64,000 nucleotides of DNA from Micromonospora parva (GTDB lineage Bacteria > Actinomycetota > Actinomycetes > Mycobacteriales > Micromonosporaceae). The DNA lies in NCBI RefSeq assembly GCF_000718515.1, contig NZ_JNZS01000021.1, positions 62,001-126,000 on the forward strand, given 5' to 3'. The position numbers and the translations under genes are program-made. Below, in pieces: positions 49,729 through 59,137 of this stretch (positions within the stretch are counted from its first letter, which is position 1; every line of letters begins with the position of its first letter). The notes beneath the pieces are model-generated. The model ran no database searches. It saw nothing but the letters and a program-made list of their open reading frames with translations, and was not told the DNA's origin.

Positions 49729-50720
49729 GCCCGCGCCCCCCGATCCTCCGAGGCCCGGTCGCCGGGCCGTACCTGCACATGGTCGGGCTCCAGGTCGAGC
49801 CGGACCCGCTCCTTCAGCGCGAGCGCGTCGACGAACGCCGCCGGCAGCTGCATCCGACCGTTGCGGTCCAGCACCGCGTACTCCTCGCTGACCAACTCCG
49901 TGTTGCCGTCCGCGTCGATCCGGGCGGTCCGGCGTACCTCGGAGGCGGTTCGGCCGTCGCGGATCGCGACGGTCCGGCGGACCTGGGTGGCCACGGCGTG
50001 GTCGTGGGTGACGACCACGATCGTCACGCCCAGTTCCGCGTTGATGGTGCGCAGCGCCGCGAAGACCTCCGCGCCGGTCGCCTCGTCCAGCTCACCGGTC
50101 GGCTCGTCGGCGAAGAGCACCTCGGGGTCGTTGGCCACCGCCACCGCCACCGCGACCCGCTGCTGCTCGCCGCCGCTGAGCTGCCCCGGCCGCCGGTCGG
50201 CGCAGTAGCCCACGCCAACCAGGTCGAGCAGTTCCCGGGCCCGCTCCCGGCGAGCCCTGCGGCTGCGCCTGCCGGCCAACTGCATCGGCAGCTCGACGTT
50301 CTCCAGCGCGTTGAGGTACGGCAGCAGGTTGCGGCCGGTCTGCTGCCAGACGAACCCGACCAGCTGCCGCCGGTAGCTCAGCCGCCGCTTGGCCGACAGC
50401 GAGAGCAGGTCGTAGTCGGCCACCCGGGCGATACCGGCGGTCGGCGTGTCCAGGCCGGAGAGGATGTTGAGCAGGGTCGACTTGCCCGAACCGGAGGCAC
50501 CGACGATCGCCACCAGCTCACCCCGGTCGATGACCAGGTCGAGCCCCTGTAGGGCGACCACCTCCACCCCCTCGGTCTTGAAGATGCGCACCAGGCCGTC
50601 GCAGACGATGTGCCCGCGGAGACGGTCCTGCCCGCCGGCCCGCTCGGCGGCGCGAAGCGCTGCCCGCTGTTGCAGCGCGGCCAGGTCAGGCACCAGTGGC
50701 GTCTGGGCGGTAGCGGTCAT
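49725..50720 (-). CDS. ABC ATPase with an AbrB-like C-terminal tail
   Basis: 331 residues. ATPase core: Walker A IVGASGSGKSTLL, LSGGEQQRVAVAVAVA, VLFADEPTGELD and VVTHDHA. After it, about 80 residues contain EYAVLDRNGRMQLPAAFVDALAL, which matches the swapped-hairpin AbrB/SpoVT pattern (a DNA- or protein-binding fold) and is not part of standard transport ATPases. A long N-terminal lead of about 40 residues precedes the core. The start ATG is one base from the permease stop. The tail may tie transport to regulation or to oligomer assembly. Confidence 0.88.
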   Translation of the reverse strand: MTATAQTPLVPDLAALQQRAALRAAERAGGQDRLRGHIVCDGLVRIFKTEGVEVVALQGLDLVIDRGELVAIVGASGSGKSTLLNILSGLDTPTAGIARVADYDLLSLSAKRRLSYRRQLVGFVWQQTGRNLLPYLNALENVELPMQLAGRRSRRARRERARELLDLVGVGYCADRRPGQLSGGEQQRVAVAVAVANDPEVLFADEPTGELDEATGAEVFAALRTINAELGVTIVVVTHDHAVATQVRRTVAIRDGRTASEVRRTARIDADGNTELVSEEYAVLDRNGRMQLPAAFVDALALKERVRLDLEPDHVQVRPGDRASEDRGARA

Positions 50721-50721
50721 C

Positions 50722-53430
50722 TCAGCTCTCCTCTCCGAGCCGAAGCACCTCTCCGAGGCGCAACCGGCGGTTGTTCAAGGCCTCGACGGCGACCGCGAAG
50801 CCGAGGGCGACCGCCCCGAGCGCGAGCACCGCGGCGACCAGACTGGGCTCGAACGCCACCCGGACGGGCACACCACTGGTGAACGCGGACAGGCCGAGCA
50901 CCGGGTTGAGCAGCAGGGGCAGGACCGCGCCGACGAGCGCACCGGTCAGCACCGACACCGCGACCAGCGGGGTCAACTCGACCAGCAGCAGTCCTCGCCA
51001 CTGACGGCGGGACAGGCCGAGGGTGCGCAGCCGGGACAGCACCTGGCCCCGGGACCGCGCGCCGGCCAGCACTGTGAACGCGATGGCCAACAGTCCGAGC
51101 AGGGTGCCGCCGACGGCACCGCCCAGGAACCCGAAGGCCAGCACCCCGTTCGCCCCGCCCTCGCCGAGATCCCGGCGGACGTCCGCCCGGGTGTCGACGG
51201 TGACCCCGATCAGCCGTTCCCGACCGGTGACGGCGCCGTCGCGCTGGTAGCGCTCCTGGCCCTGGTCGCCGACGACGCGCAGCGCTTCCGCGTCCAGTGC
51301 GTCCCCGGCGATCAGCAGGCTGGTCGGCACGGGTGTGGTGGTCCGCGTCGGCAGGGCCTGCCAGGGCAGGATCACGAACCGGCTGGCGTTCGCCGCCAGC
51401 ATCGGGAAACCGGCCTCGGTGCCGGCCACCCGGAACTCGTACCGCTCGCCCTGCACCACGACGAAGGCGGAGTCGGCCAGCCCGGCCTTCGCCAGGTCGG
51501 CGGCGATCGCCGGTGAGACGATCGCCGGCAGCGGACCCGGGCCGGGCAGGGCGGTGCGCAGCGCGGCCGGAATCGACAGGTCCACCTGGGACTGGCGGGC
51601 CACCAGGTCCAACCCCGAGCCGTCGACCAGCAGTACGTCCGTCTGCCCGATGGCGGCGTCCGTCCCGACCTCGTCGGCGGCCAGCCGCTCATCGTCCTCG
51701 TACAGCACCCGCGTGACGGCCCGGACCCCCGGCAGGCGACCCAACTCGTCGACGGTGTCGGGTGCGAAGCGCTCCCCCCGGATCACCGCGTCGGCGGGCA
51801 CGAGCTGCGCGGCGGCGCGTTCCCGGCTCGCGTCGACGCCGGCGGCGACGACCGCGCAGAACGCGGCGGTGCCGATCGCCAGCACCACCACGACCAGCGG
51901 GGCGGCGACCGCCGCGCGGCCGGCGCGGGCCGTGCCGAGGAACGCCACGCTGCCCCGGGTCCGCGCGGCCAGCCGACTGACCAGCAACAACGGCCAGGGG
52001 TACGCCCGCAGCGCCACTACCGCAGCGGCGACCGCGAGGAGCACGGGCACCGACACGAGCAGCGGGTCCACCTCGCCGAGAGTCAGCCCCCGTCGGCGCA
52101 GCAGCACCGCGGCGAGCCCGGCCAGGAGCAGCAGGGAGACCTCCACGGTGAGTCGACGGGCCGACGGGCGCACCCGGATCAGGTCCCGGCGCGCCGCTGC
52201 GCCAGCCGGTACGGCCAGCGTCGCCAACGGCAGCGCCAGCGTGACCAGCACGGTCACCGCGATGAGGTACGGCACTGTCGGGTCGGGGGCGCCGGGGACC
52301 AGGGTGCCCAGCCACCAGCCCAGCACGGCGGCCACCGGCACCACCAGCACCGACTCGGCGAGGCTGCGCCGGGCGCCGGCGGTGGCCCCGCCGCCGCGGG
52401 CACGCAGCAGCACGAACTCGGACCGACGCCGTCTGGTGGCGAGACCTGCTGCGAGCACGATGAGCCCGGCCAGGGTGGCCAGTACGCCGGCTGCGATCAC
52501 CGCGAGAAGGGTGCGGACCGCGTCGATCTGGGCGGCGAACGCGCGCAACGGAACGTCGACGCCCTGGGTCAGGGCGAGGTCCGCAGGCTGGTTGCGTTGC
52601 ATCACCTGCAGGCCGTCGATCAGCTGGTCCAGCTCGCGGGCGTCGATCCGGTCGACGCCCAGGCGGTACCGCCAGATCGACTGGATCGGCCAACCTTCCA
52701 CAGCCCGCTTGTTGAGGGCCGACTGCGCGACGACGCCGGTGATGATGAACGGCTGGCCGTCCCCCACCGGTTCGATGATCTGCAGCATTTGGGGCAGCGC
52801 GTCCCAGATGCCGTTCGAACGGTCCACGGGGCGGAACAGCCCGGACACCAGCAGCGGGGAATCGTCGACGAGGTTGCCCTTGTCATCGGTGTTGCCGATG
52901 CGCAGTTGGCTGCCGGCGCGCAGGTTGAGCTTGCGGGCCACGTCGACGTCGAGCGCCACCTCTATCGGCCGGTCGGGAACGTACGTCTCGCTCGGCCATG
53001 CGCCCTCGACCAGGGTGCCCGCGCCCTGGATGTCGGGCATGGCCCGCAGGCCCATGTCGAGCAGCAGGTTGCGGGCCGCCAGATCCGGTCCGACCACCCG
53101 GGCCGCCTGGGTCTCGACGCTGTACCACCGCTCGGTCACCGCCGAGCGCACCTGCTCTGGCATCTCCGCGGCCAGGGTGTTGAACCGCTCCACGGCGTTG
53201 CCCATCGCGGTCCGCTGCGACGGGGCGGGCGCCATGGTGCTGGTGTACGTGAGGTCCCGGCGTTCCGCCGGCTCGCTGGTGAGTTGCGCTCGCAACCCCT
53301 GCTCGGCGAGTCGGTTGACCAGCCGGGGCACCCCACTGATCAGCAGCGTGACCACCAGGGTCAGCACCGCCAACAGCAGGAACTGCCCCCCGTACGCCCG
53401 GACCCGCCGGACGGCTGCCCCGACGCTCAT
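50722..53430 (-). CDS. FtsX-like ABC permease 1
   Basis: About 902 residues, inner membrane. A first helix (YGGQFLLLAVLTLVVTLLI) is followed by a large extracytoplasmic domain, then groups of helices (LAVIAAGVLATLAGLIVLAA, LIAVTVLVTLALPLATLAV and others) and the FtsX-type core near the end (ALVGAVLPLLLNPVLG). Two FtsX modules seem to be fused. It is coupled to the second permease (ATG overlap at 53427-53430) and both ATPases. Cargo unknown. Confidence 0.88.
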   Translation of the reverse strand: MSVGAAVRRVRAYGGQFLLLAVLTLVVTLLISGVPRLVNRLAEQGLRAQLTSEPAERRDLTYTSTMAPAPSQRTAMGNAVERFNTLAAEMPEQVRSAVTERWYSVETQAARVVGPDLAARNLLLDMGLRAMPDIQGAGTLVEGAWPSETYVPDRPIEVALDVDVARKLNLRAGSQLRIGNTDDKGNLVDDSPLLVSGLFRPVDRSNGIWDALPQMLQIIEPVGDGQPFIITGVVAQSALNKRAVEGWPIQSIWRYRLGVDRIDARELDQLIDGLQVMQRNQPADLALTQGVDVPLRAFAAQIDAVRTLLAVIAAGVLATLAGLIVLAAGLATRRRRSEFVLLRARGGGATAGARRSLAESVLVVPVAAVLGWWLGTLVPGAPDPTVPYLIAVTVLVTLALPLATLAVPAGAAARRDLIRVRPSARRLTVEVSLLLLAGLAAVLLRRRGLTLGEVDPLLVSVPVLLAVAAAVVALRAYPWPLLLVSRLAARTRGSVAFLGTARAGRAAVAAPLVVVVLAIGTAAFCAVVAAGVDASRERAAAQLVPADAVIRGERFAPDTVDELGRLPGVRAVTRVLYEDDERLAADEVGTDAAIGQTDVLLVDGSGLDLVARQSQVDLSIPAALRTALPGPGPLPAIVSPAIAADLAKAGLADSAFVVVQGERYEFRVAGTEAGFPMLAANASRFVILPWQALPTRTTTPVPTSLLIAGDALDAEALRVVGDQGQERYQRDGAVTGRERLIGVTVDTRADVRRDLGEGGANGVLAFGFLGGAVGGTLLGLLAIAFTVLAGARSRGQVLSRLRTLGLSRRQWRGLLLVELTPLVAVSVLTGALVGAVLPLLLNPVLGLSAFTSGVPVRVAFEPSLVAAVLALGAVALGFAVAVEALNNRRLRLGEVLRLGEES

Positions 53431-56400
53431 CGTTCTCCCCCGATTCGCAGCTGCGCCGCCGCCACCCGCTGACGGATGCCGGTGGCGATGAACGCGCTGA
53501 AGGCGAGCGCCGCCAGCAGCAGACCGACCGCGGTCAGGCCGATCGGCACCCAGGGCAGCGCGAACGCCGCCGGGGGGACCGGCCGGCCGGCGGCCGGGGT
53601 GAGGATGACCAGTGGGGCCATCGTCGCGCCGACGGCGGTGCCGAGTAGCAACCCGACGCCCACGCCGATGCCGGCGAGGAACGTCTGTTCGGCGAGCAGC
53701 GCCCGGGCCATCAGCCGGGGCGTGGCGCCGAGGGTGTGCAGGACCGCGAACTCGCCGAGCCGTCGCCGGGCGGTCGCCCACACGTCCACCATCAGGCCGA
53801 CGATGGCGAGCAGCACCGCGCCGAGCGCGGCGGCGAGCATCCCGGTACGGGAGCCGCGCCAGTACGGGTCGTCGGCGGCCGCCTCGATGGCCGCCTCCCG
53901 GTTGAGCACTGTGACGCCCGGGAGTTCGCTGGCCGCCTGGGCTGCGGCGTTCGCGTCGGCGGTGCGGATCCACCATTCCGGTACGGGTCGCACCATCCCG
54001 TCGCTCCGGATCAGCGCGTCGACCGCCGCGGGCAGGTCCAGCAGCACGCCGGCCGCGGTGGTGGTCGGCACGGCGCTGAGCTCACCGACCAGTCGCACCG
54101 GCAACGTCGCCCCGGAGAGGGTGAGGTCGACGGTGTCGCCGACGTTCATGCTCAGCGCCTCGCGTACCTGCGGGGTCATCAGCACCGGTACGGGCTTGTT
54201 GTCCCCGCCCGGCACGACGGAGAACCGTGTCGGCGGCTGGTACGCGAACTGCCCGCCGGGAATCACCTCCACGTCGTGGACGGCGGCGAACCCGGCGCCG
54301 TTGGTCCGCACCGGCGTGGATGCCTCGCCGGGGGCGGCCAGCACCCAGTCGCCGCCAAGGTCGGCGGGCTGGGTTGCGCCGTCGGCCATGACCACGCTCA
54401 GATCGTCCAGCTCGAGTCGGTAGGCGTTGCCGGCCGCCAGCCCGCCGTCGGCCTCGAATCCGGCCAACCGCAGCCGCGCCCCACCCAGGTCGGGCAGCTG
54501 CACGGTGAACCGGGTAGCCCGACCGTCGCCGTCGGCGTTGGTCGCCGGCAACCGTACCGCGAGCCCGTCGGGGCTGGTGACCAGCAGCGTCACCGCGACC
54601 CGGACCTGCCGGGCGGCGTTGCTCACCGGGGTACGGACGGTGCCGGTGACGGCGCGCGCCCCGGCGGGCAGTTCGATACCCGCTGGTGCCGCACGCTCAT
54701 CGATCATGCGCTGGTACTGCTCGGAGGCCGACCCGTCGGCGAGGCGGTCGGCGAGGCGGACGACGCCCGGGGCGCTGGTCGGGTCGACGCCGATCACCGT
54801 CGCCGGCAGGTTCTGCCGGCCGACCCGGATCTCGTCCCGCCACACCGGCAGCACCCGGTCCACGCTCGGCAGCGCGGCGAGCTGACCGGTCCGGGTCGGC
54901 GGGGCTCCCCCGGCCCGTTCGGTGACGCGGATGTCGGCGCCGACCGTGTAGCCGGCCTGCTCGACCTGGGACCGCTCGCCGGTGCTGATCAGGGACCAGG
55001 CCAGGGTGCTGCCGCCGACGGCGAGGGCGAGCAGCAGGACCGGGCCGGCGTGCGGACGCCGACCGGCCTGCCACATGCCGAACATGGTGGCGGTCCACGG
55101 ACGACGGTCGACGAACCGCTCCGCGAACCGGGTGAGCGGTGGGAGCACCCGCAGCGCCAGCACGGCACCGGCCAGCACGCCGAGTGTGGGGGCGGCGACC
55201 AGCAGCGGGTCGAGGCCGAGCCGACCGCCCGAGCCGGCCAGCGGCGAGGCGTAGCGGCGTAGCTGCACCCAGGCGAGCACGGCCAGCGCCACCAGCACCA
55301 GGTCGACGCTGGCGCGTTGGACGCTCGCGGCCCGGTTCGGGCGGGATCGGGCCGCCATGTCCGCGACGTACGTCCCGGCGCCGCGCAGCGTCGGCAGGAC
55401 CATGGCGACGAGGCAACCGGCCGCGGTGGCCGCTGCCGCCGCCCAGATCAGTGTGGTGTTGCCGCCGGCGGTGGAGAGGTCACTCGACCCGCCGGGCCGG
55501 ATGTACCGCAGCGCCTCACCGGCGATCAGCGGACCGAGCACGGCCGCCGGGGCGACCACCAGGGTCGCCTCCCGGGCGGCCAGGCCGGCCAACTGCCGAC
55601 GGGCGGCGCCACGGGCGCGTAGCAGCGCGGTCTGTGGGCGACGGTCCTCGTGCAGCAGCGCGGCGACGAGCACCAGCGCGTACCCGCCGAGCACCAGGAT
55701 GAGCAGCAGCGGGGTGGCCAGCGACGAGCGACCCACCAGGTCGGCGCGGGAGATCCGGTCCAGCAGCTGCGCCATCTTCGTCACCGCCTGCCCGGAGCTG
55801 CCCAGTTGGGCAGCCTCGGGCACTGCCGACAGCGCCTCGGTGAGGGCTTTCCGAACGGCGGGCAGGTCGGCGGTGTCGACGCCGCCGAGGTCCGGTTGGG
55901 CGAGCCAGGACGCCGACACGGAGCCCGGGAAGGTGGCCGCGAAGTCCGCCGGGTCGAGCGTGAACGGGCCGTACGAGGTGCCGGAACCGGCGCTGCCCGC
56001 TCCCACGCCGGGGGCCAGCAGCCAGTACGCGTCGGTCGGGTCGCGGGGCCGCCAGGTGCCGGCGAGCACCAACTCTCCCCGTCGTTCGGTGGCCCGGTCC
56101 CGCACCGGGACGCGTTCGCCGACGGTCAGGCCAAGGGTGCCGGCGACCCGCTCGGGCAGGCTCACCTGGATGGGGTTGGCTCCGGGGCGGGGCCAGGCAC
56201 CGCTGGTCAGCTCGGCGTGGCTGGCGAGGTCGTCGAGCGTGGCCAGGCTCGCGAAGACCGGTTCGTCGGCGGTACGCGGAATCTGCCCGAGGTCGCCGGT
56301 CAGCTCCCGGCCGGTGCCGTACCGGGCGGCGGTGACAGCGACCGGGACGCCGCCGAGCCCGGTGGCGAACTCGGCGCGGACCGCCTTGTCCCGGGTTGCG

Positions 56401-56612
56401 AACTCCGCCGCGTCCCGCCCGCCCGAGCCACTGACCAGTAGGCCGCGCTCCTCGGCGGGCGAGGCGGCGACGAGAGCCCGCTGCCCGGCGTCGACGGCCC
56501 GACGGTTGTAGTCGGACAGTCCCGTGACCAACGCGACGGCGACGAGGGCAGCGATCACCGCCGCCATCAGCAACCCGCGCGCCTCCCGGGCCCGCCTCCA
56601 CACCAGCTTCAT
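53427..56612 (-). CDS. FtsX-like ABC permease 2, first gene of the export operon
   Basis: 1061 residues. The N-terminal membrane anchor (LLMAAVIAALVAVALVTGLS) is followed by a long extracytoplasmic region, then paired helix groups (LLLILVLGGYALVLVAALLH; VLLLALAVGGSTLAWSLI), a second extracytoplasmic domain and a closing FtsX core (MLAAALGAVLLAIVGLMVDV). Same architecture as permease 1 but only distantly similar. A MacB-type export or lipid-handling system, possibly peptide-sensing. ATG at 56612 with GGGGAGG upstream. Confidence 0.88.
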   Translation of the reverse strand: MKLVWRRAREARGLLMAAVIAALVAVALVTGLSDYNRRAVDAGQRALVAASPAEERGLLVSGSGGRDAAEFATRDKAVRAEFATGLGGVPVAVTAARYGTGRELTGDLGQIPRTADEPVFASLATLDDLASHAELTSGAWPRPGANPIQVSLPERVAGTLGLTVGERVPVRDRATERRGELVLAGTWRPRDPTDAYWLLAPGVGAGSAGSGTSYGPFTLDPADFAATFPGSVSASWLAQPDLGGVDTADLPAVRKALTEALSAVPEAAQLGSSGQAVTKMAQLLDRISRADLVGRSSLATPLLLILVLGGYALVLVAALLHEDRRPQTALLRARGAARRQLAGLAAREATLVVAPAAVLGPLIAGEALRYIRPGGSSDLSTAGGNTTLIWAAAAATAAGCLVAMVLPTLRGAGTYVADMAARSRPNRAASVQRASVDLVLVALAVLAWVQLRRYASPLAGSGGRLGLDPLLVAAPTLGVLAGAVLALRVLPPLTRFAERFVDRRPWTATMFGMWQAGRRPHAGPVLLLALAVGGSTLAWSLISTGERSQVEQAGYTVGADIRVTERAGGAPPTRTGQLAALPSVDRVLPVWRDEIRVGRQNLPATVIGVDPTSAPGVVRLADRLADGSASEQYQRMIDERAAPAGIELPAGARAVTGTVRTPVSNAARQVRVAVTLLVTSPDGLAVRLPATNADGDGRATRFTVQLPDLGGARLRLAGFEADGGLAAGNAYRLELDDLSVVMADGATQPADLGGDWVLAAPGEASTPVRTNGAGFAAVHDVEVIPGGQFAYQPPTRFSVVPGGDNKPVPVLMTPQVREALSMNVGDTVDLTLSGATLPVRLVGELSAVPTTTAAGVLLDLPAAVDALIRSDGMVRPVPEWWIRTADANAAAQAASELPGVTVLNREAAIEAAADDPYWRGSRTGMLAAALGAVLLAIVGLMVDVWATARRRLGEFAVLHTLGATPRLMARALLAEQTFLAGIGVGVGLLLGTAVGATMAPLVILTPAAGRPVPPAAFALPWVPIGLTAVGLLLAALAFSAFIATGIRQRVAAAQLRIGGER

Positions 56613-56741
56613 CCGACGCCTCCCCTGGCCCTGGCGGGCCGACGACCATCAAGACAGGCCACCTACCGGGAAAGGTTCGCGCCCGTTACTTGATCGTTAT
56701 TACGGGAGGGTCGGCCGAAGCCGGGCGGCTAGCTGTAATGC

Positions 56742-56906
56742 CTAGCTGCCGCGTCGAACGTTGCGGATGCCGAACACCACCGCGCCGATCACCAGCAGTA
56801 CGCCGATGCCCTGCAGGCCCGGGGAGTCGTCGGCCCCGCCGAGCACGACGGCGGCGATGCCGAGCGCGACCCCGAAGACCGCGGCAGCGGTCAGGGCGTA
56901 CCTCAT
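56742..56906 (-). CDS. small two-helix membrane protein
   Basis: 54 residues: YALTAAAVFGVALGIAAVVL and GIGVLLVIGAVVFGIRNVRR are two membrane helices around a short DDSPG loop. GAGGAGGAAA gives a strong ribosome-binding site. The ATG at 56906 overlaps the stop of the XRE gene, so it is the last gene of a three-gene unit with the HTH and DUF2975 genes. Role unknown. Confidence 0.78.
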   Translation of the reverse strand: MRYALTAAAVFGVALGIAAVVLGGADDSPGLQGIGVLLVIGAVVFGIRNVRRGS

Positions 56907-57118
56907 GGGGTTTCCTCCTCCACCCACTCGAGCAGGTCTCCGGGCTGGCAGTCGAGCACCCGGCACATCGCTTCCAGGGTGCTGAACCGGACGGCCTTGG
57001 CGCGGCCGTTCTTGAGCACCGCCACGTTGGCCGGCGTGAGCCCGACGCGCTCGGCGAACTCACCGACGCTCATCTTGCGTTTGGCCAACTCGACGTCGAT
57101 GCGGACGACGATGGGCAT
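56903..57118 (-). CDS. small XRE-family (Cro/CI) transcription regulator
   Basis: 71 residues made up almost wholly of a helix-turn-helix: ELAKRKMSVGEFAERVGLTPANVAVLKNGR, then STLEAMCRVLDCQPGDLLEW. This is the YozG-like type that repeatedly accompanies DUF2975 membrane proteins. Acts in the cytosol as a likely repressor or activator of its own operon. The ATG at 57118 overlaps the DUF2975 stop (TGATG). Confidence 0.9.
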   Translation of the reverse strand: MPIVVRIDVELAKRKMSVGEFAERVGLTPANVAVLKNGRAKAVRFSTLEAMCRVLDCQPGDLLEWVEEETP

Positions 57119-57597
57119 CAGATCACCGCTTCCATGTCGCTGCGCAGCGTGGTGGCCTGCCGCAGCAGCGCACGCATCACCACCATGAGGAGCCCCAGCA
57201 CGGTGACGCCCACCGTCAGGAGGAAGAGCAGGAGGGGTAGTCCCGGGTCGTCCGCGTTGAAGCCGACCCAGAGGAAGACGCCCACCAGCACCACCCAGGC
57301 GGCGGCGATGGCCCACACGATGGCGTCCACCCACTTGAGCGACGCCTCGGTGAAGATGCGGTCGCTCTTGACCAGGCTGAGCAACTGCCACGTCGCGACG
57401 ATGACCACCTGGACGCAGAGCACCCAGAACACCGTCACGGCGGTCGCCGGCCAGCGCAGGTGGGCGTCCTGCGGCGACTGCTCAGCCATGTACGCGAACT
57501 GGCCGGGCAGCGAGAGGGTCTGGAACACGACCAGCACCCCGAACAGCACCACGAGAAAGACTCTGAGAGCGGCAACCGCTCGATGCTCAGTAACCAT
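57118..57597 (-). CDS. DUF2975 membrane protein
   Basis: 159 residues with four membrane helices (VFLVVLFGVLVVFQTL, VTVFWVLCVQVVIVATWQLL, AIVWAIAAAWVVLVGVFLWV, PLLLFLLTVGVTVLGLLMVV). Between helix 2 and 3 lies SLVKSDRIFTEASLKWVDAI, the conserved cytosolic loop of DUF2975. The family sits with small XRE regulators in many bacteria; proposed role is to sense membrane state and control that regulator, not shown. ATG at 57597 starts the three-gene unit. Confidence 0.9.
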   Translation of the reverse strand: MVTEHRAVAALRVFLVVLFGVLVVFQTLSLPGQFAYMAEQSPQDAHLRWPATAVTVFWVLCVQVVIVATWQLLSLVKSDRIFTEASLKWVDAIVWAIAAAWVVLVGVFLWVGFNADDPGLPLLLFLLTVGVTVLGLLMVVMRALLRQATTLRSDMEAVI

Positions 57598-57640
57598 GCA
57601 TCGAGTTTCGCTCGCTACCTATCGAAAGTCAATCGGTTCG

Positions 57641-58273
57641 TCAGTTGCCGCCTGTTGCGCCGGGCGCGTCAGCCGCCGAGGACGGCCTGGCCTTCTGCGG
57701 GTAGAACGCCTCGTGTCGGGCCAACATGGCGACGAAGTCGACGATCTTCCGCTCGCGGGTCTCCGCCCGCTTGACCGCGTTGAGGCGGTGAATGAGGGCG
57801 AACCGGTTGGCCTTGGTGAGCACGTCGAACATGGCCTGCGCAGCGGGTTCGGCGGCGATCGCGGCGAGGAGGTCGGCCGGCACCTCCGCCTCCGACGGCG
57901 GGGCGTACGCCGCCGCCCATCGACCGTCCGCCTTCGCCGCATCCACCGCGGCCCGACCCGGTGGCAGCATCCGTCCCTGTTCCTCCAGCCGGGCAACGTT
58001 CGCCACGTTGCGTTGCGACCACGAGCTGCGGGACCGGCGCGGGGTGAACCGGATCCACGAGGACCCCTCGTCCCGCTTACGGGCCTGCCCGTCGATCCAG
58101 CCGAAGCACAGGCCCTCGTCGACCGCCTGCTGCCAGGTCACCGTCGTGACCGTGCCGCCCTTTTTGGTCAGCGCGAGCCAGACACCGGGCGACGAGGCGT
58201 GGTTCGCCGACAACCAGGCGCGCAGCGCGTCGGCGTCAGCGACGATCAGCTCGTCCAGCTCAGCGCTCGTCAT
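57641..58273 (-). CDS. YdeI/OmpD-associated family protein
   Basis: 210 residues. The pattern ALRAWLSANHASSPGVWLAL, TWQQAVDEGLCFGWIDGQ, RKRDEGSSWIRFTPRRSRSSW and NRFALIHRLNAVKRAETRERKI is typical of the YdeI family, named after proteins linked to bacteriocin and peptide resistance; biochemical function unknown. Cytosolic. The ATG at 58273 overlaps the stop of the HIT-like gene (ATGA). Confidence 0.85.
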   Translation of the reverse strand: MTSAELDELIVADADALRAWLSANHASSPGVWLALTKKGGTVTTVTWQQAVDEGLCFGWIDGQARKRDEGSSWIRFTPRRSRSSWSQRNVANVARLEEQGRMLPPGRAAVDAAKADGRWAAAYAPPSEAEVPADLLAAIAAEPAAQAMFDVLTKANRFALIHRLNAVKRAETRERKIVDFVAMLARHEAFYPQKARPSSAADAPGATGGN

Positions 58274-58899
58274 GCCGGCAGGCTAACCCCCGGGTCTGAC
58301 AGTCGGTGCCCGCCGTGGGACTCGACCAACGCGTCCGCCACCGCGTCGGCGTCGGCCTCGGCCACCTGCGCCGGGTACTCCGGCAGCAGGTCGTCCCAGG
58401 CGACCAGCCACGACCCGAACAACTGAGCCTGCCCCTCGGGCCGAGCGAAGAACCAGATGTGCAGGTGGGCGCCGCCGTCGCCGAAGCGGTAGACGTGGGC
58501 GCGTGAGATGTGCGGCAGCGCCTGCACGTGGCGGACGATGCGGGTGCTCAACAACCCCAGCTCGGCGGCCAACTCGTCGGGCAGGTCCGCCATGTCGTAG
58601 TGCTCGCGCGGCAACAGCATGAGCACCAGCGGGACACCCACACCCTCGATCCGGGTCAGCCGCCACCGCTCGTTGAACCAGATCCCTTCGTCCCGCTTGC
58701 GGCAGGCGTCGCAGTCTGACGGATCCTCGCCGTGGCGCGGTGGCTCGGGGAGCACCGGCGGCCGCAGCGGCGCCACGCGAAGTCCGTCCGGCTCGAACGG
58801 ACTGATCTCCCACCCGGTCATGCGCGCCAGGGGAAGGCGGCGCTCGTCGTCCGCGGCGGCAACCGCGTGGTCGTAGAACTCATCCGGTCGCATGGCCAT
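58270..58899 (-). CDS. HIT-like (histidine triad) family protein
   Basis: 209 residues. The block AHVYRFGDGGAHLHIWFFARP holds HLHIW, a partial histidine triad (HxHxW instead of HxHxH), suggesting nucleotide binding with altered hydrolysis. A CDACRKRDE Cys pair (residues about 70) could bind zinc, as in some HIT and Galt proteins. Start chosen at ATG 58899, with an ATG two codons later also possible. Cotranscribed with the YdeI-like gene. Assignment to the HIT superfamily is moderately sure. Confidence 0.65.
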   Translation of the reverse strand: MAMRPDEFYDHAVAAADDERRLPLARMTGWEISPFEPDGLRVAPLRPPVLPEPPRHGEDPSDCDACRKRDEGIWFNERWRLTRIEGVGVPLVLMLLPREHYDMADLPDELAAELGLLSTRIVRHVQALPHISRAHVYRFGDGGAHLHIWFFARPEGQAQLFGSWLVAWDDLLPEYPAQVAEADADAVADALVESHGGHRLSDPGVSLPA

Positions 58900-59032
58900 G
58901 CGACACAGGCTAGTCGACAAGATCCACATTGGTACGACGAGAGCTACCTGGCCCGACGGCAGGCCGTCGCCGAGTGGCAGCCGACCGAAGACGCCCCACC
59001 TCCCGACCGCCGTGCCGACTGGCGGCACCGGG

Positions 59033-59137
59033 TCGGGCTCCGTTCGATGGTGGCAGTCGGTCGGCCTCCGTTCGGCGATGGCAGCCGGTCGGCCTCCGTT
59101 CGGCGATGGCAGCCGGTCGGCCTATGTTCGTTGGTGG
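59033..59137. repeat. 28-base tandem repeat, three full units plus a partial one
   Basis: Units at 59033-59060, 59061-59088 and 59089-59116, then a partial fourth (59117-59137). The second and third are identical; the first differs at a few bases. The partial unit carries the last codons and TAG stop of the HNH gene, so the repeat array seems to have grown at the gene end. Confidence 0.9.
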
